A stretch of 64,000 bases of DNA from Sciurus carolinensis (lineage: Eukaryota > Chordata > Mammalia > Rodentia > Sciuridae). The position numbers and the translations under genes were made by a program. Below the pieces are notes generated by a model, which saw nothing but the letters and a program-made list of their open reading frames with translations, searched no databases and was not told where the DNA came from. This document shows positions 10,290 through 22,720 of this stretch, piece after piece (positions within the stretch are counted from its first letter, which is position 1; each line of letters begins with the position of its first letter). The stretch is from positions 116,670,643-116,734,642 of the forward strand of contig NC_062220.1 of the NCBI RefSeq assembly GCF_902686445.1, in the 5' to 3' direction.

Positions 10290-11335
10290 AATGTGAATAC
10301 TTTACCAAGGACACTTCAAACATAAGAGTGATTTTATGTACACATTTATCTTGGCTACATCGAGTCCATAGCTTTAAAATAGCTAATCTACTAGTTGAAG
10401 TGAAACTGAGTCACCATTTTAACCTAAAATCAGGTCAACTTAAAAGAGGCCTCCTAATGAGTATTTATGAACATCTGGGGGTCATACCTCTGCTTCTGAA
10501 ACAACAAAGTAGATTAAACTTCCTCCCATGCTTCAGAATACAATATAAATTCAAGAAGAAGCTGGCATGTGGCCAGTTTCATCAATTTAGTACCAAGCTT
10601 TAGCCAAGAGTAAGGTAAGACCTGTGTAACTGAACCAAAACCAGTTGAACAAAGATGTCCTAAGTATCACACCTAAGATAAAAATTATGAGGGACTGGAG
10701 ACATCACTCAGGATACAAAGTGATAATGCCGAGCCTCAAGAAACACACTGGAATGAAGTAAATGAGGAAGGTGCTTAGGGGGCCAAGTTTTCAGTTAGCC
10801 CCCTGAAGAAAAAAAAGTTTTTTTTTTCATACTCAAATCGAGGTTCATTTTTTTCATGTTTAATACCTAAAATTTTAATATTCTCTAAAATTTATTTCAG
10901 GACCTAGGCTGTGCCCCTAATTAACATTTCACATCTAATGAGGAAAATCAGAGGACATATAGTGCTAAGTATGAACCAACAATCCAGAATGGGTTAAACA
11001 CCATCCTCCCAAGTTAAACAGATCACAAACTTTCAGAGATGCCATACCATACCATAGAAGACAGTGGTTTGCTCTGTTAGGTTCATTTACAAGCATCAGT
11101 TATTGGTTAGAGTGGATCATAGAGGCTTAACAGCTGGGTTCACGAAAACTATTTAAAACTCATGACCCTTAAATGGGTGCTGCAAAATATATAATGGAAT
11201 CAATCAGATGGCAGGAAAACCTGGATACTATACTACTGATTCTTCAATGCTTGACAGCCTCAAAATTAATTTAAAATGATGACTGGTTAAACAGCTCCTT
11301 GGGAGAGAAATAAAATCAAGGCCACACACAGAGAT
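10290..11335. other. Unassigned DNA downstream of YWHAH
   Basis: AT-rich stretch between the nearest MIR piece and the YWHAH polyadenylation region. I recognise no gene or clear repeat. Read-through of YWHAH transcription would enter here. Confidence 0.4.
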
Positions 11336-11339
11336 GATA

Positions 11340-12121
11340 TCCCCAAAGCAGCATTTATTTACCCATGGAATTCCAAAACATTTATTTTAGAAGTCTGGCA
11401 TTTCATAATCACCTCTTGATTGACATGGGCTGACACACATGGTGCTGTCAAGATACACAAGGACAATCGCCAAAGTTACAAAAAAATAAATCCATGATTC
11501 TTAAACAATCGCAACCAAAAAAATTACACATATCAAAACTTTAGATGCATTGCGTTGAAAAGGTTTGTGCACATCATAATTTAAAGAGGCAAAACAAGGC
11601 GCTACTGAAACCTCACATCAAAGTTTATTATAAAGCTGATGGAAAGGAGCAAGTTGTCTCTCTGTATCAGCTTTCCTTAACAGTTTTCCATTAGCTGAAG
11701 AAAGAGGTGAAAGGGCTGAATTCATTTTTGCATGCACAAGATGTACTGCTTAACAAAACACTATCAGCTTGTTTTAAATATCAACCATAGCCTATGTTGG
11801 CTAATTCTCCTCTCTAAACTCCCCAATTACTTTTGCCTGGATTTGCCACAGATTAATAGGCATAGTAAAATGCCTCATTTAGAACACACTTCTCTGCATA
11901 ATTCAAAAAGGGAGCTCCTATGGGTTCAAAGCAACCATCAGTCCAGCAATGCCCATGACGGTTTATCTGAAACTGCTTTCCAAGGGACAGGAGAGCAGAT
12001 CTGAGTAGCTGTGCTGCCAATACAGATAGGTTTAGCACTAGATATTTAGTGACTGTGGCAAGGAAGAATTGGTGATGATGGGAATGGTAGGTGAAGGAAG
12101 GGCCAGGGACCGTAAGGATGT
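11340..12121 (-). other. YWHAH: YWHAH 3'UTR with polyadenylation signals
   Basis: About 0.78 kb of AT-rich sequence follows the stop codon, close to the 3'UTR length expected for this gene. On the minus strand AATAAA hexamers occur at 11386-11381 and 11359-11354. The second is followed after about 20 nt by a GU-rich element (TCTGTGTGTGG, 11333-11322), so I place the main cleavage site near 11340. The upstream hexamer would give a slightly shorter message. Exact end inferred, not measured. Confidence 0.75.
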
Positions 12122-12775
12122 TTAGTTGCCTTCTCCTGCTTCTTCATCCTGCTGGTCGCTTGTCCAGAGGGTGAGGTTGTCTCGCAGCAACTGCATGATG
12201 AGTGTGGAGTCCTTATAGGAATCCTCATTTAAAGTGTCCAGCTCAGCTATGGCGTCATCAAAGGCTTGTTTAGCTAAGAGGCAGGCCTGCTCAGGTGCAT
12301 TCTGGATCTCATAGTAGAACACAGAGAAGTTGAGGGCCAGGCCCAGCCGAATGGGATGTGTTGGCTGCATGTGCTCTTTGCTGATTTCAAAGGCTTCCTT
12401 GTAGGCTGCCTCAGAAGCTTCTACCACACTGTTTTTCTTCTCCCCAGAAGCCACCTCTGCCAAGTAGCGATAGTAATCGCCTTTCATTTTCAGGTAAAAT
12501 ACCTTGCTCTCATACTGAAAATCATTGCAGTTCTTGATGAGGAACTTGTCAAGCAGAGCCAAGACATCATTGCAAACTGTCTCCAGCTCCTTCTCAATCT
12601 TCTCCCGGTAGGCTTTAACTTTCTCCAATTTCTTTTCATTTCCATCAGACATGGTTTTCTGCTCAATGCTGCTAATGACCCTCCAAGAAGATCGCCGGGC
12701 ACCAACCACATTCTTATAGGCTACTGAGAGGAGATTTCTATCTTCATTGGAGAGAGGTTCATTCAGTTCTGTCAC
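12122..12775 (-). CDS. YWHAH: YWHAH exon 2, 14-3-3 eta residues 30-246
   Basis: Encodes residues 30-246 of 14-3-3 protein eta, a dimeric adaptor that binds phosphoserine/phosphothreonine peptides in the cytosol and regulates kinases, channels and nuclear receptors. Begins GTG-ACA after a 'tttgcag' acceptor and ends with TAA at 12124-12122, giving a 246-residue protein, the family length for eta. Visible hallmarks are the signature [11 protein letters not shown] (residues 42-52) and the phosphopeptide-pocket residues K50, R57, R132 and Y133. The second 14-3-3 signature (YKDSTLIM..) lies near the C-terminus, which ends in the acidic tail DEEAGEGN. No frameshift or internal stop. The paralogue is fixed as eta by the N-terminus in exon 1 and by [16 protein letters not shown]. 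Two-exon structure agrees with the known human gene. Confidence 0.98.
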   Translation of the reverse strand: MTELNEPLSNEDRNLLSVAYKNVVGARRSSWRVISSIEQKTMSDGNEKKLEKVKAYREKIEKELETVCNDVLALLDKFLIKNCNDFQYESKVFYLKMKGDYYRYLAEVASGEKKNSVVEASEAAYKEAFEISKEHMQPTHPIRLGLALNFSVFYYEIQNAPEQACLLAKQAFDDAIAELDTLNEDSYKDSTLIMQLLRDNLTLWTSDQQDEEAGEGN

Positions 12776-13388
12776 CTGCAAAACCCCAAAGAGACAAACA
12801 TTTGAGAGCTAAATCCAAAAATCTTGGAAAATTCTTTCTTAAACATAATTTATAATCCTTCTCAAGAAAGGAATTATGGACAAGCCAACCCAGAGAATAA
12901 AAACCATTCATGGGCAAAATCAATATATATCCCATCTGAAGGAAGACTACAGTACAAGAAAAGAGATAAATACTTGGAACTTAATATAGAAATAGGGCCT
13001 TAGAAAGTCATATCAAATCCTGTATATAAGCTGTTGTTTTCATCTTGGAGGAATGGTGATAAGGATGATCAAGGAATGGATGGAAAGGCATAATGTTGAG
13101 GAAGAAAACATTGAGACCTTATCCTGTGTGGTTATTTTCCTAAAGATTCTTCCAGCCTTCCCTTAAGCCAAACTGAATGATGCATTAGTGCCAGTAAATG
13201 CCCTGATCTCTGTTAAAAGGAAAAAACGCTACTTAGCAGCCCTATTTACTCTGACCTGACAGGAGCCCTTGACTGGCCCTGGAAGCACTAATTATTTTAA
13301 ATGGAAGAGTTAAAGTTCACCAGTTGCTGACTTCCCTTAGTTCTCTATGATGCCAACTCAAGGTGAATCAGCTATATAGTTAGTAAGA

Positions 13389-13850
13389 CTGTTGGGGGTT
13401 GAACTGTGTCCCTACTAAGATATGTTAAAGTCCTAACCTCTGGTACTGGCAAATGTGACCTTATTTAAAAATAAGGTCTTTGCAGATATAATTAGTTAAG
13501 ATGAAGTCACATTGAAGTAGGGTATGCCCGAGATTCAATAACTGGTGTCCTTATCAGGAGAGTAAGATTTGGAGAGACAGAGACACACACAGAACACCAT
13601 GTAACAATGGAGGCAGAGACTGGAATGATGAAGCCTCCCTGAGCCAAGAACCTAAGAGCTGCCAAAAACCACCAGAAGTTAGGAAAGAGGTTAGGAAGAG
13701 TATTTCCCTAGGGCCTTCAGAAAGAACACAGCCCCATCAACACCCCAATTTCAGACTTTTCGCCTCTAGAACTACAAGAAAAGCACATCTATAGTTTTAC
13801 ACTACTCAGTTGGTGATATCCTGTTCAGTAGCCCTAGGAAACCAATACAG
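13389..13850 (+). mobile_element. MaLR solitary LTR (MLT1-like)
   Basis: Starts 'ggggttgaactgtgtcccta', continues 'aaatgtgaccttatttaaaaataaggtctttgcag' and 'gccttcagaaagaacacag', and ends 'cctaggaaaccaataca'. This is the layout of an MLT1-type LTR of the non-autonomous ERVL-MaLR group. Solo LTR, no internal coding part. Lies antisense to YWHAH inside the intron. Confidence 0.85.
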
Positions 13851-15852
13851 TTCTCTAAAATCAAAAATACCCTGGTCTGGGGTCAGCAAAGTAGCTAACT
13901 TGCTAAAGTAACCTAGAACATTTCACAGGTCCTCAAAAGAGCCTGCAACTCCTTCACAAAATATCTCCTTAATATGACCTAGTGGTATAGTCCTTTTATT
14001 TTAAAAGGAAAAAAAGGAAGGAAGCAAAGCACTTTAACCTTAAAGAAAGATATTACTCCAACTGAACTTTAATGAGGGACCAAACCTCCACCAAAGAAGG
14101 GAGAAACAAAACTGAATAGTTATCCAAAGCAAACTGAAATGGACATGCAAGACTGAGCAGTAGAGATTCAGAAACAGTGATAGTTTATTTGGGGAAAGAG
14201 TGATTCAAGAACATAAGCAACAAATGAAATCATTATATTTAAAAATCAGAGAATTTGTACCAAGTTTTTACAAGGTAAATCAAGCCCCTGTCTGAGTCCC
14301 TCTGCCCCAAACCCTAGTCAAAATAAAAACACTAGTTCCCTGTTCTAATTTCCCCATTTCCCTATCCCTAGGACATCTATGTTTCACTACAAATTCTCAA
14401 CCTAGGATCATGTGCACCCTCCTTTGCCTACTTAAATCAAACCAGACTCACACTTCATTCTTCAGTGTGTCTTCAGTCATTTCCCAGAAGAGTTGCCCTG
14501 ACTCCAGTCAAGCCAGGTTCCTCATTCTCCTCACAAGTACATTAGTAGTCTCTATAACTCTCACTGCAATTTGCCCTAATCCAGGGCCATCTTTTCCCTT
14601 TTACTGATCAAAAATCCATGCTCCCTTCAAATCTAGTTGAAGACCTGTGACCCCATTCCAGTTTTCACCTCTAATAAGTGTCTTTAAACATCCATTTGCA
14701 TTTGTTAATGGAAATACAAAGAAACTTTGTATATACTTATTAGTCTTCTAAGGAAGCAACCCTTCCAAATCAAAGTTCCATCTCATTCTGACAAACAGAA
14801 TGCTTGAGTCCTACAGAATTACTCACTTTTCTAGGGCAATAAATCAATAAAACAAAACATAAAGGCAAGAATAGAATTCAAAGATCTCCTTAGATTCTGC
14901 AGTAATTAAATCCAGATAAGACACTGAAATGCAAATAAAACCCATAAAGAGTCACAATATATTTCATCCTGTGACTAATAAAGCTGCTTCTGTTAGACTG
15001 CTCCAAAGATTCACCAAGGTAACTTCCCAGAGTATATCATCAAAATAGAGTGCATATCTGAAATACATTTATATATTAAACAATGTGTTTGCAGAGGGGG
15101 CATTATTAATTACTAAAACCTAAGACAACTAGTCTCAACTTGTCCTAGCTAGTTGCATGTGACCTCAAACAAATCACCTTTCTGGGCATCAAAAGTAAAA
15201 TAAAAAGGATCAGCCCAAACGATCTCCAACTTCAACTTCACCATTTTTCCTAATAAGCATCAATAAAGGTGTGGTAAGGCAAGAGGTTGACCCTATTAAT
15301 GTAAGTGAAGTTTAGGTATAATCTATGACTTTCAGGAATTCATGCAAAAATATTCTTTTTCCATTGGGAATAAACTGCCAAAAAATAAGTATTGGGCAAT
15401 ATTTATGGTACCTTCACAAGAAAAATAATTTACTAGGAACATCAGTGTTTATGTAATAATCATCTGGTTGCCTGCCAGTCCCAATGAATCACTATCTGCA
15501 TCAGCTGAGCGTGACTAACTTAACTAAGTAAGCACTGTTCTTAGAACCCCAGCCAGATCCTAACTAGAAAATAACTGGGTATGTTTAAATATATTATTTT
15601 TAAATACTAGTAAAAAGAAACTTATGAAATTAAGAGTTTAATCACTTGATCAGTTAACTAGAGAAAACTGAATTTCCCCAGATTGGAAAATTATGAGACC
15701 CAAAACACCAGATGGCCCATTAAAACAAAAGATTTGCAGCTAGCCTTGACTGACAATGCGTATTGCAAATTTAACCTCCACTGATGTTAGTACTAGTTGC
15801 CAATACTTCAAATACCAAAATATAGGAGCCAGAACTAACAATAGTTCATCCC

Positions 15853-15955
15853 TAGGAGTTGGAGATACAGTTCAGTGGTAGTACATTTGCCTAGCATGTT
15901 GAGGGTCCTGCATTTGAAACCTAGCACCACCCCCACCTCACCCCCCAATAAAAGC
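15853..15955 (+). mobile_element. ID SINE in YWHAH intron
   Basis: 'ggagttggagatacagttcagtggtagtacatttgcctagcatgttgagggtcctgcatttgaaacc' then a C/A-rich tail. Diverged. Confidence 0.88.
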
Positions 15956-16995
15956 TCAAGGAGAAGCAGAAACATAATGGGAAGAACCATACTACATACT
16001 AAATCAGCTTAACGATTATCTGCAGAACCTATGGCAATGAGATTTTGCATTTCCGCAACCACAGGTTTCCGAATACTTTCTAATTAGAAATACAAAGCAA
16101 AGACAAGACAAAGAATTTTAGCTAGAAGAGATTTAAGGACAGGGTTCTCAATCTTCTTTCCCCTCTAATACTAGTGTAATATTCATTTCCACCGCTTATC
16201 AGCTGCCGTCAGAGCAGTCACTCTGGCCACTATGTCTTCATATGGCTTCAAAGCACCTAAGCGGTTGCATCACTTCTACTTGAAGTCTCTGCTTTCTTGC
16301 TCTCTTGCATAATTCCCCAATTCATTTTATCCTATATACATCCTTTCTGAAAAATTTAAATTGACTAACCCTCCCCATTTACCAAGATTCCCTCTCCATT
16401 TAAGGACTGCCAGCCATTTTCCTGATGTCTTTTTCACACAGCCCTTGGCTATACTGACTCTGAACCCCAGGGCACTCGCTTCACCCAGTTTCTCTGCTCT
16501 GGGACTACACAGCATTACTGAAAGTCACAAATAACCCAGCCTGCTGCTAATTCATTTATCTTCCCATGACACCATTCGCTTACTCAAAAATCCCTAGGGG
16601 CCTCCTCCCACTACTCATAAGGCAATAAACTATGTGTTTTTGAGTAAAAATAGATCCATGCCAAAAATAGAACAGTGACTATTTAGGAAAATTTTAAGTT
16701 CTTAATCTGGGAAACATCCAACATCAAAAGTAATACTGACCAAACAAAAACGCCACCCAGACTGCCAAGCCATATTACCAGTTAATAATGTTACTTGTTC
16801 TGAACACCTCTCCCATCCTTCACAGCTACTCATGCCTAAACACACATTACTGTCCCATCATTTATAGTTACTTTGCCCACATGTTACTGAACAGCTTGCT
16901 TTTGATGTTGAGTTTGTAACAGAAGAAAACAATTCTCATGAGCAATTAGGTTAACAAAACCATATAATAAAATCCTTAAGCTTCTCTGGCAGAAC

Positions 16996-16998
<3 letters not shown>

Positions 16999-17041
<43 letters not shown>
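16999..17041 (+). repeat. (TG)n microsatellite
   Basis: About 21 uninterrupted TG units inside the YWHAH intron; likely length-polymorphic. Confidence 0.98.
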
Positions 17042-17042
<1 letters not shown>

Positions 17043-17989
17043 AAAGCAAGTCAGAAAGATGAAGCCTTTTTAGGCTCTTTTCCAAGTTAATTCTCAGGAA
17101 GTGAGGATCCTGCTTGGACCCAAACTTGTAGACTACTCCCTGCAGGCCATTGTGCAAAAACATCATCAGTTAAAGCCAGGCTGAACCCAGTAAGTATCCT
17201 CACTAAGGTGAGGCTGCAGTTCTGTTAGGCCATAAGATAGGCTAAACTTCAAGCTCAGATAATCAATTTTCACATTCATCTTAATGTTACAAAATACCTA
17301 CCCTTATCATCAAGAGACTGTCTTTGCCTTGCTTTTGACATCATCAAAATTTCTCGCAAGGATCAGCAGGGGTTAAATACAACCCCCTTCGAATGGCATT
17401 ACTGAATGCTACTGTCCCTGGAGGTACCAGGACAGGTAGCTTTAGAAGCAGGTTCTGATTGCAGGAAGTGCCAACACCAAGGCAATGTAACTGTAGCCAG
17501 GAGTGGGGGAAGCACCAAAATGCTGGAGTAGAAGTCCAGCTGCCTCTACCTGGACACTGGAGAGAATTTTACCAGCAATCAAGAATATGTTACTTAGGGA
17601 ACATTATAGGCTTACAAAATATACTACAGGAAAGATGGAGAAACAACTGGTGCTGAGGATACAAAACAACTTCTTGAAGTACCACAAGTTAATACAGTCC
17701 TATACTTACTTCATAGCAGGAACTCAAATCCAACTAACACTTGATTTGCTAAACTGAAAAAATACTCCTGACCTTCAGAAAAAGCCAACTCCAGATCTGA
17801 GTTTCCCTCTTATGCTTATCTGATATAACTAAGACCCTTATGTGACAAACTGTTTATAATCAAATTGGGCAAAAATTACTTATAGCCAATAAATAAAATT
17901 GTTTCAAAAGCCCACTTGTACAAAGTAACTGGAATGTGTTTGCCAAAGATGACAATGGTTAATATACCTGAATGTATACTAGAAACTTT

Positions 17990-18170
17990 ATCCCTTAGCC
18001 TCATGTGGTAATATCGTACAGCAGTTACCCTTACAGCTGTGAATTTGAGTTCAAATCCTGGCGTCAACTTACTGTTTGAGAAAATCAAACTAATTCTCAT
18101 TTGTACAATGGAGTCAATATCTACCCAGAGTTGTTCAAGATTAAATCAGAATTTGTACATGGATTAACAG
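17990..18170 (+). mobile_element. MIR SINE
   Basis: 'acagctgtgaatttgagttcaaatcctggcgtcaacttactg' through 'aaactaattctcatttgtacaatgg' is a sense MIR. Confidence 0.75.
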
Positions 18171-18870
18171 CTACAATTTACTGGGTACCTAATAATACCT
18201 AATAAGCAAAATGATAAAATTCCATAATCTTGCTAAATGAAATATTGGGGTACTCCTACCCAAAACTATTATTCCTAGAAAAGTATAACATTACAGAGGC
18301 TACCACTAATATAAAATACCCAAGATAAGGAAAATGCATTTTTTTTGTTTATTTAAGGAAGTGAATAGTGGGGGGTCTTGGCTATGGGAGTTCTTCAGAA
18401 TATAATTCAGGAACCCAAACCCAGATGGCCATGATTTACACTTCAGGGAAACAAAGCCCAGTCTGTCTGCCACTTGAGTGCCTTTTAATTCTATTGCAAA
18501 AATTATCCAAGGCTTGCTTTTTCAGCTCATACATGACAAGAGATAATTACTTCAAATGACCAGCTGATAGGAAACAGAGCTTCCCTAGTTTTTATACATT
18601 TGAACAATAGTGCCAATGTGGCTTTAAGCTTTCATACCACAATTTTGGTATACCTCAAAATTATCCTTAACATCTACAAAATGGATTATGTCTTACCCAG
18701 GGTCACTCAGTGGTACTCTCTTTTTATATACCACCTGCTTGTTTCCCTACTTCCCACAATCTCACAGCTGTTGGAATAAGAGCCTTTTGCCACTAGTTGG
18801 GCCAATTGCTTCTCCCTATCAGATGCCTGTTTCCCTAACTGGGGTTGTTTTCTGCACTTAAGATTTCTGT

Positions 18871-18990
18871 ATGGGACTGGGGTTGTGGCTCAGTGGTAGA
18901 GCGCTTACCTCGCATGTGTGAGGCACTGGGTTCGATTCTCAGCATCCCAATAAATAAATTAAATAAAGGTCTATCGACATCTAAAAAAAA
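18871..18990 (+). mobile_element. ID SINE, near-consensus
   Basis: 'gggactggggttgtggctcagtggtagagcgcttacctcgcatgtgtgaggcactgggttcgattctcagc', then the (AAAT)-rich 'ataaaggtctat..' tail typical of squirrel IDs. Imperfect flanking duplication taagatttctgtat / taaagatttctatat. Confidence 0.95.
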
Positions 18991-21071
18991 TGTTTAAAGA
19001 TTTCTATATTCTTCAAGTTCTTTAAACACATTTCTTTGTCTTCTATCAACACTGTGATTAATGTCAGTATTAAAACGCACATCATTTTTACATTTTATAA
19101 CTTCACGTTTACTGCCTAAATGTTTCAACAGAAAAATAGATGACTTAGAGCAATAAGAGGCATGACTATATTGTGGCCGCCCGTGCATACTCTCTGGAAA
19201 TCTGATTACTTTCCCTCCTTTCTTGAATCACTTAGTCTTACATTTAACATTTCAATCCCACCTATTTCATAGTTCTCATAAAATGGTATTACAGACATTT
19301 TACAGAAGTTATGAATTGCGTAAAATCAGTCAATGCCACTTTAGAAAGGCCTTGGTTTCTAAGATCTTTCACAATGTTTCTTCCCCCTATACACTGTATA
19401 TAAGCTAGTAGGTATGAGATAAGGAGAGTTTTGAAGATACTCCTTTATTAACTTCTCTTTAGAAACATTTCTTGCCTCTTCAAATTATGGGTTAAGGCAA
19501 AAAATTGTAGTTCTCAAATGACTTGAGGCAACATCACTGTTTCCAAAATGCATGATTTTTCTTAAAGCTTACCAACACTGTCCTCCAGGTGATGCTGGTA
19601 GATTAAGAAACATCAATCATGACAGGCAGGCAATATTAGGTGACCATTTAAATTACAAAAGAAACAGAAACAAGTTAGAAGATTTGAGGTAGAAACTAAT
19701 TTGTTAATAACACAATATTCCTAGTTTTATGCTTAGAGACCACGTGAGAAGTTTCAAGGTCACAGGAGTGGTGCCTAGATCCATCCTCCCTAGTTTACTT
19801 ACCTGCTTCTTCCACAGTCCTGAAAAAAGCCCATATAAACCCAGAGGGTATCTAGAATTCACTTTTTCCAAAAGCTCTACTTAAGGTTTGTATTGACAAA
19901 ATCGGGAATCAGTTCTCTAATAACAAAGAATTTAATCTACAAATACCAATTTAACAGGCAAAATTTAAGAAACCATTCTCCACTCACCAATAAATACACT
20001 TCATTAATTTAGATGACAAAAAAATTCTTTTAGTTATCTTGAAGGATTTATTACAAATCTGATGAATGTGGACTGAATTTTCAAAGCTAGATGGCTTTTC
20101 TAACCTATCAATCATTACAGATATGGATTATTATGAATTCCTAACACACTGAAGGGTTCATTAGTTTGCAAAATGCTACCTAGTGCCTCAGAGAAAATCT
20201 GTAGACAAAAATAGCTAATTGTATTTTTCAAGCCTGCTTATGAAGACCAGAAAGGGTTTTTTCCTTGCTCAAATTTTGTTCAGATAACTCCCTCCATTTT
20301 TTCCCCTTATTTCCCATCTCAAGTTGCCTCAAGTTTCTGATAGTTCCACAAAACACTTTCTAGCCATTTTTCTTAACCTCAATTAAACTTCAAATTCCAT
20401 TCCTTCTAACATCATTCCCCAAAGGGCTCCTCCTAACCCTGCAGACTTCATGTCCCACTCCCAGGCTTCGCATGGACCACACCAAAATGTTCAAAAGTTT
20501 TTTGTTTGCATAACTGGTAAGTTCTCAGTTACTGGGGAAAAGAAGCACGTATAACTTGCTGAGTGGACAGAGGTAGGTTTTTCCCCAAGAGAACTGTTTT
20601 AGGGCCCCTTCCAGGGAAATGCATTCATATGCTCAGTCATTTAAAATTTGTAAAATCATATTTTAATTCCTTTTTCTCAAAGGGGGGGGCCTCAAGAATT
20701 TTTTGCAAGTTCAAGTCCCAAACTTAGACCATCCCCTGATTCAGATAAAATGCTCCCATCTAATCAAATAGGGATACCACAGTGTTGAATGAAGATCATC
20801 AATTTGTCAACAAATGGGCCTTGATGTGTTGCTGGTTTCCAAACACACTTAGTTTAGCTGTATTAAGGACTTGTACGATAATTCAAATACCATTCTTACC
20901 TGGATAATCCTAAATATTGGCCTCAAGTATGTTTCATCTGATATGACTATCAAAAGTCATAAAATGAGATTTTCAAATGAGTCTAAAATATGGCAGAGTC
21001 TCTGGGTTATAGTTTTTTTTCTTTTAGAAATCCCTTCAAAAGGCCAGTCAAAGGGCATCTGAGCTATAATC

Positions 21072-21235
21072 CAGGGCAGTCATTCTCAAATTTAAAATCC
21101 ACCTAAAAATTGCCCCAAAGCTGGCAAAAATGCAGATTTCTGAATCTCACTCCCAGGATTTCTCAATTTTTAGTAGGTTCAAGGTGGGGACCTGGGAGGC
21201 TGTACACTAACTATATAGCAAGTTGGTGGCCACCG
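21072..21235 (+). mobile_element. MER5A hAT-Charlie MITE
   Basis: 'gggcagtcattctcaaatttaaaatccacct', 'tgcagatttctgaatctcactcccaggatttctcaatttttagtaggttcaaggtggggacctggg' follows the MER5A consensus in order; the distal inverted repeat is worn. Confidence 0.8.
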
Positions 21236-22141
21236 GTTGTAATTCTACCAGAGTGACCTTGACACAGAAGTAATGTTCACTTAGAGAAAATATAAGATAA
21301 TATGAAACGACAGGGACAGTGAGATGGTAACCGGAACTCAAAAGTCTCAGAAATGCAGGTGGTGTCTAATCCATGGTTATCTGCTAGGGTGTGGCTGGTC
21401 ACGACTCCTTCACAGGAAATCAAGCTGCAGAATCCGAAAGGGTCTTGGGAATGTAAAGGCACAAGGATTCGTGTGGCCGAGAAGTCACGTCTCATTTTAA
21501 TCTCCAGACGGTGCAACAGTAAACCTGGTGCTATAATGTGAGGCCACACACCCTCCGCCTCCCAGCCCTCTTCCAAGCCTACACTGCAGGAGCGGGGTCT
21601 TCCAAAACAAAGCCAGACCCCAAGCATGAGAAGGTAGGGAAAGAACAAGGAGCAGGCAGAACAAACGGATCGGAATTACACAAGTTTCAGGTCGTGGCAG
21701 AGAAAACCAAGAGCGCGCGCGCGCCACTCACTAGGTGATTCTTTATTACAAGTTGGTGAATGGTGGAAGGTTAGAGAGACGTGAGCCCCCAGGTTCGATA
21801 GAACAGTCTAGAAGCAAATGTGGCTCCCGCGTGTTTCCTCGGACAACTCCCCGCCACCCGTCCAGAGCACCGAGTAAGGATGCGCTGACCCCCGCCCGCT
21901 CATTCGCGCCGGGCCGTATTCGTGACCCGGTACGGCTGCCTCCCCGGAGACCCCACCCCGGCCCAGGCCTCAGGAAATGGCGGGGAGCCCGGCGGGCGCG
22001 GGAAGCGCGAGCTGTGGGTGGCCGCGCCCAGCTGCATCGTCCCGGACCGGGCCAGGCCAGGAGGTAGACGCTGTCCGCCGCCCCATCCCTTCCCCATGCT
22101 GGGACCCTGGGGCCGGCCGCCCGGGATCGCGGCGCGCTCAC

Positions 22142-22228
22142 CGCCTTCATGGCGGAGGCCATGTCGTCGTAGCGCTCCGCCTGTTCGGCCAGCCGCGCCC
22201 GCTGCAGCAGCTGCTCCCGGTCCCCCAT
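22142..22228 (-). CDS. YWHAH: YWHAH exon 1, 14-3-3 eta residues 1-29
   Basis: Start codon at 22228-22226 and 29 codons up to the donor GCG|GTGAGC. Encodes the eta-specific N-terminus MGDREQLLQRARLAEQ.., helices A and B, which form most of the 14-3-3 dimer interface. The start is fixed by an in-frame TAG nine bases upstream (22237-22235) and a good context (G at -3, G at +4). Joined to exon 2 without change of frame, residue 29 (Ala) is followed by Val30 of exon 2. Confidence 0.97.
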
Positions 22229-22550
22229 GTCGTTCTAGGCCCGGCCTCGCCTCGCGCCCCGCACGGCTCGTTCGCCCGCCCGTCCGCTCCCTGGTCGCCG
22301 CGGAGGCCGCCGCCGCGCACGCGCACTGGTTCGCCGGTTGGCCCGAGGCTGCAGGCTGCAGGCAGCGCCGCCACTCGCGCCTTCTTCTCTCTGGCTCGCT
22401 CCGCGCGCTGTGGCTCGCGCCCCCGACGCCGCCGAGGGAGGAGAAGCGGCCTCCTGGTGGGGGATGGGCGGACGGAACGACGCCTGCGCAGTGGGAGAGG
22501 CCGGGCCAAGCCGCGGGAGTGGGAGGGGGGAAGGGCGGGCCAGCCCTAAC
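22229..22550 (-). other. YWHAH: YWHAH 5'UTR region (approximate)
   Basis: GC-rich leader on the minus strand, upper limit inferred from the promoter motifs. It contains two tandem copies of GCCTGCA (22363-22350), about 120-135 nt upstream of the ATG. From the literature on human YWHAH, a GCCTGCA repeat in the 5' non-coding region varies in copy number. The transcription start cannot be read from sequence alone. Confidence 0.6.
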
Positions 22551-22600
22551 GGTCTATTTCAAGGTGACGTCACCTACTATAAATAGCTGCCGCCACCGCC
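22551..22600. promoter_or_regulatory. YWHAH: CRE palindrome and TATA element, YWHAH core promoter / divergent promoter
   Basis: A full palindromic CRE TGACGTCA at 22565-22572 lies 5 bp from TATAAATAG at 22578-22586. The human YWHAH promoter is reported to contain CRE and TATA-like elements. Read on the minus strand the TATA is TATTTATA, upstream of the CRE, and would point to a start near 22550. Read on the plus strand it is a consensus TATAAATA that could direct transcription away from YWHAH. CREB-responsive regulation is inferred. Confidence 0.7.
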
Positions 22601-22720
22601 CTGCTGGAGAGCCGCGCAGGCGCCCTGCGAGTGCTGCATTTTACCGCCGCAGAGGTGGAGGTGGGAGAGGATAGAGCCGGGGTGGAGACTGCGGAGCACT
22701 AGGAGGGACCCCGATGATGG

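Larger units (their letters stand above)
12776..22141 (-). other. YWHAH: YWHAH intron 1 (9.4 kb)
   Basis: Donor GTGAGC at 22141 and acceptor TTTGCAG ending at 12776 on the minus strand. The intron interrupts between codons 29 and 30 (phase 0). It is AT-rich with few SINEs in its middle. Listed separately are a MaLR LTR (13.4 kb), two ID SINEs (15.9 and 18.9 kb), a (TG)n array (17.0 kb), MIR pieces and MER5A (21.1 kb). Its first about 430 bp belong to the CpG island. In the stretches 13851-15850, 15960-16995, 17045-17985 and 19000-21070 I recognise no gene; weak L2-like sequence may lie at 14395-14770. Confidence 0.93.
21700..22720. promoter_or_regulatory. YWHAH: CpG island of YWHAH
   Basis: About 1 kb with high GC and abundant CpG, covering the start of intron 1, exon 1, the 5'UTR and the promoter. 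Includes a (GC)n run at about 21713-21723, an NRF1 consensus CGCGCACGCGCA at 22314-22325, and G-rich Sp1-like boxes at 22455-22465 and 22515-22535. CpG islands of this kind mark broadly expressed promoters. Confidence 0.9.

Noticed and set aside
12356..12727. 123-codon plus frame
   Set aside because: Antisense shadow of YWHAH exon 2.
21746..22228. 160-codon reverse frame starting with the YWHAH N-terminus
   Set aside because: It is exon 1 read through its donor into the intron. GTGAGC at 22141 and the exact continuation in exon 2 show that the real protein leaves this frame after residue 29.
21922..22674. 250-codon plus-strand frame in the CpG island
   Set aside because: GC-rich islands lack stops by composition. 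The frame is antisense to exon 1 and is Pro/Arg/Gly-rich without domains.
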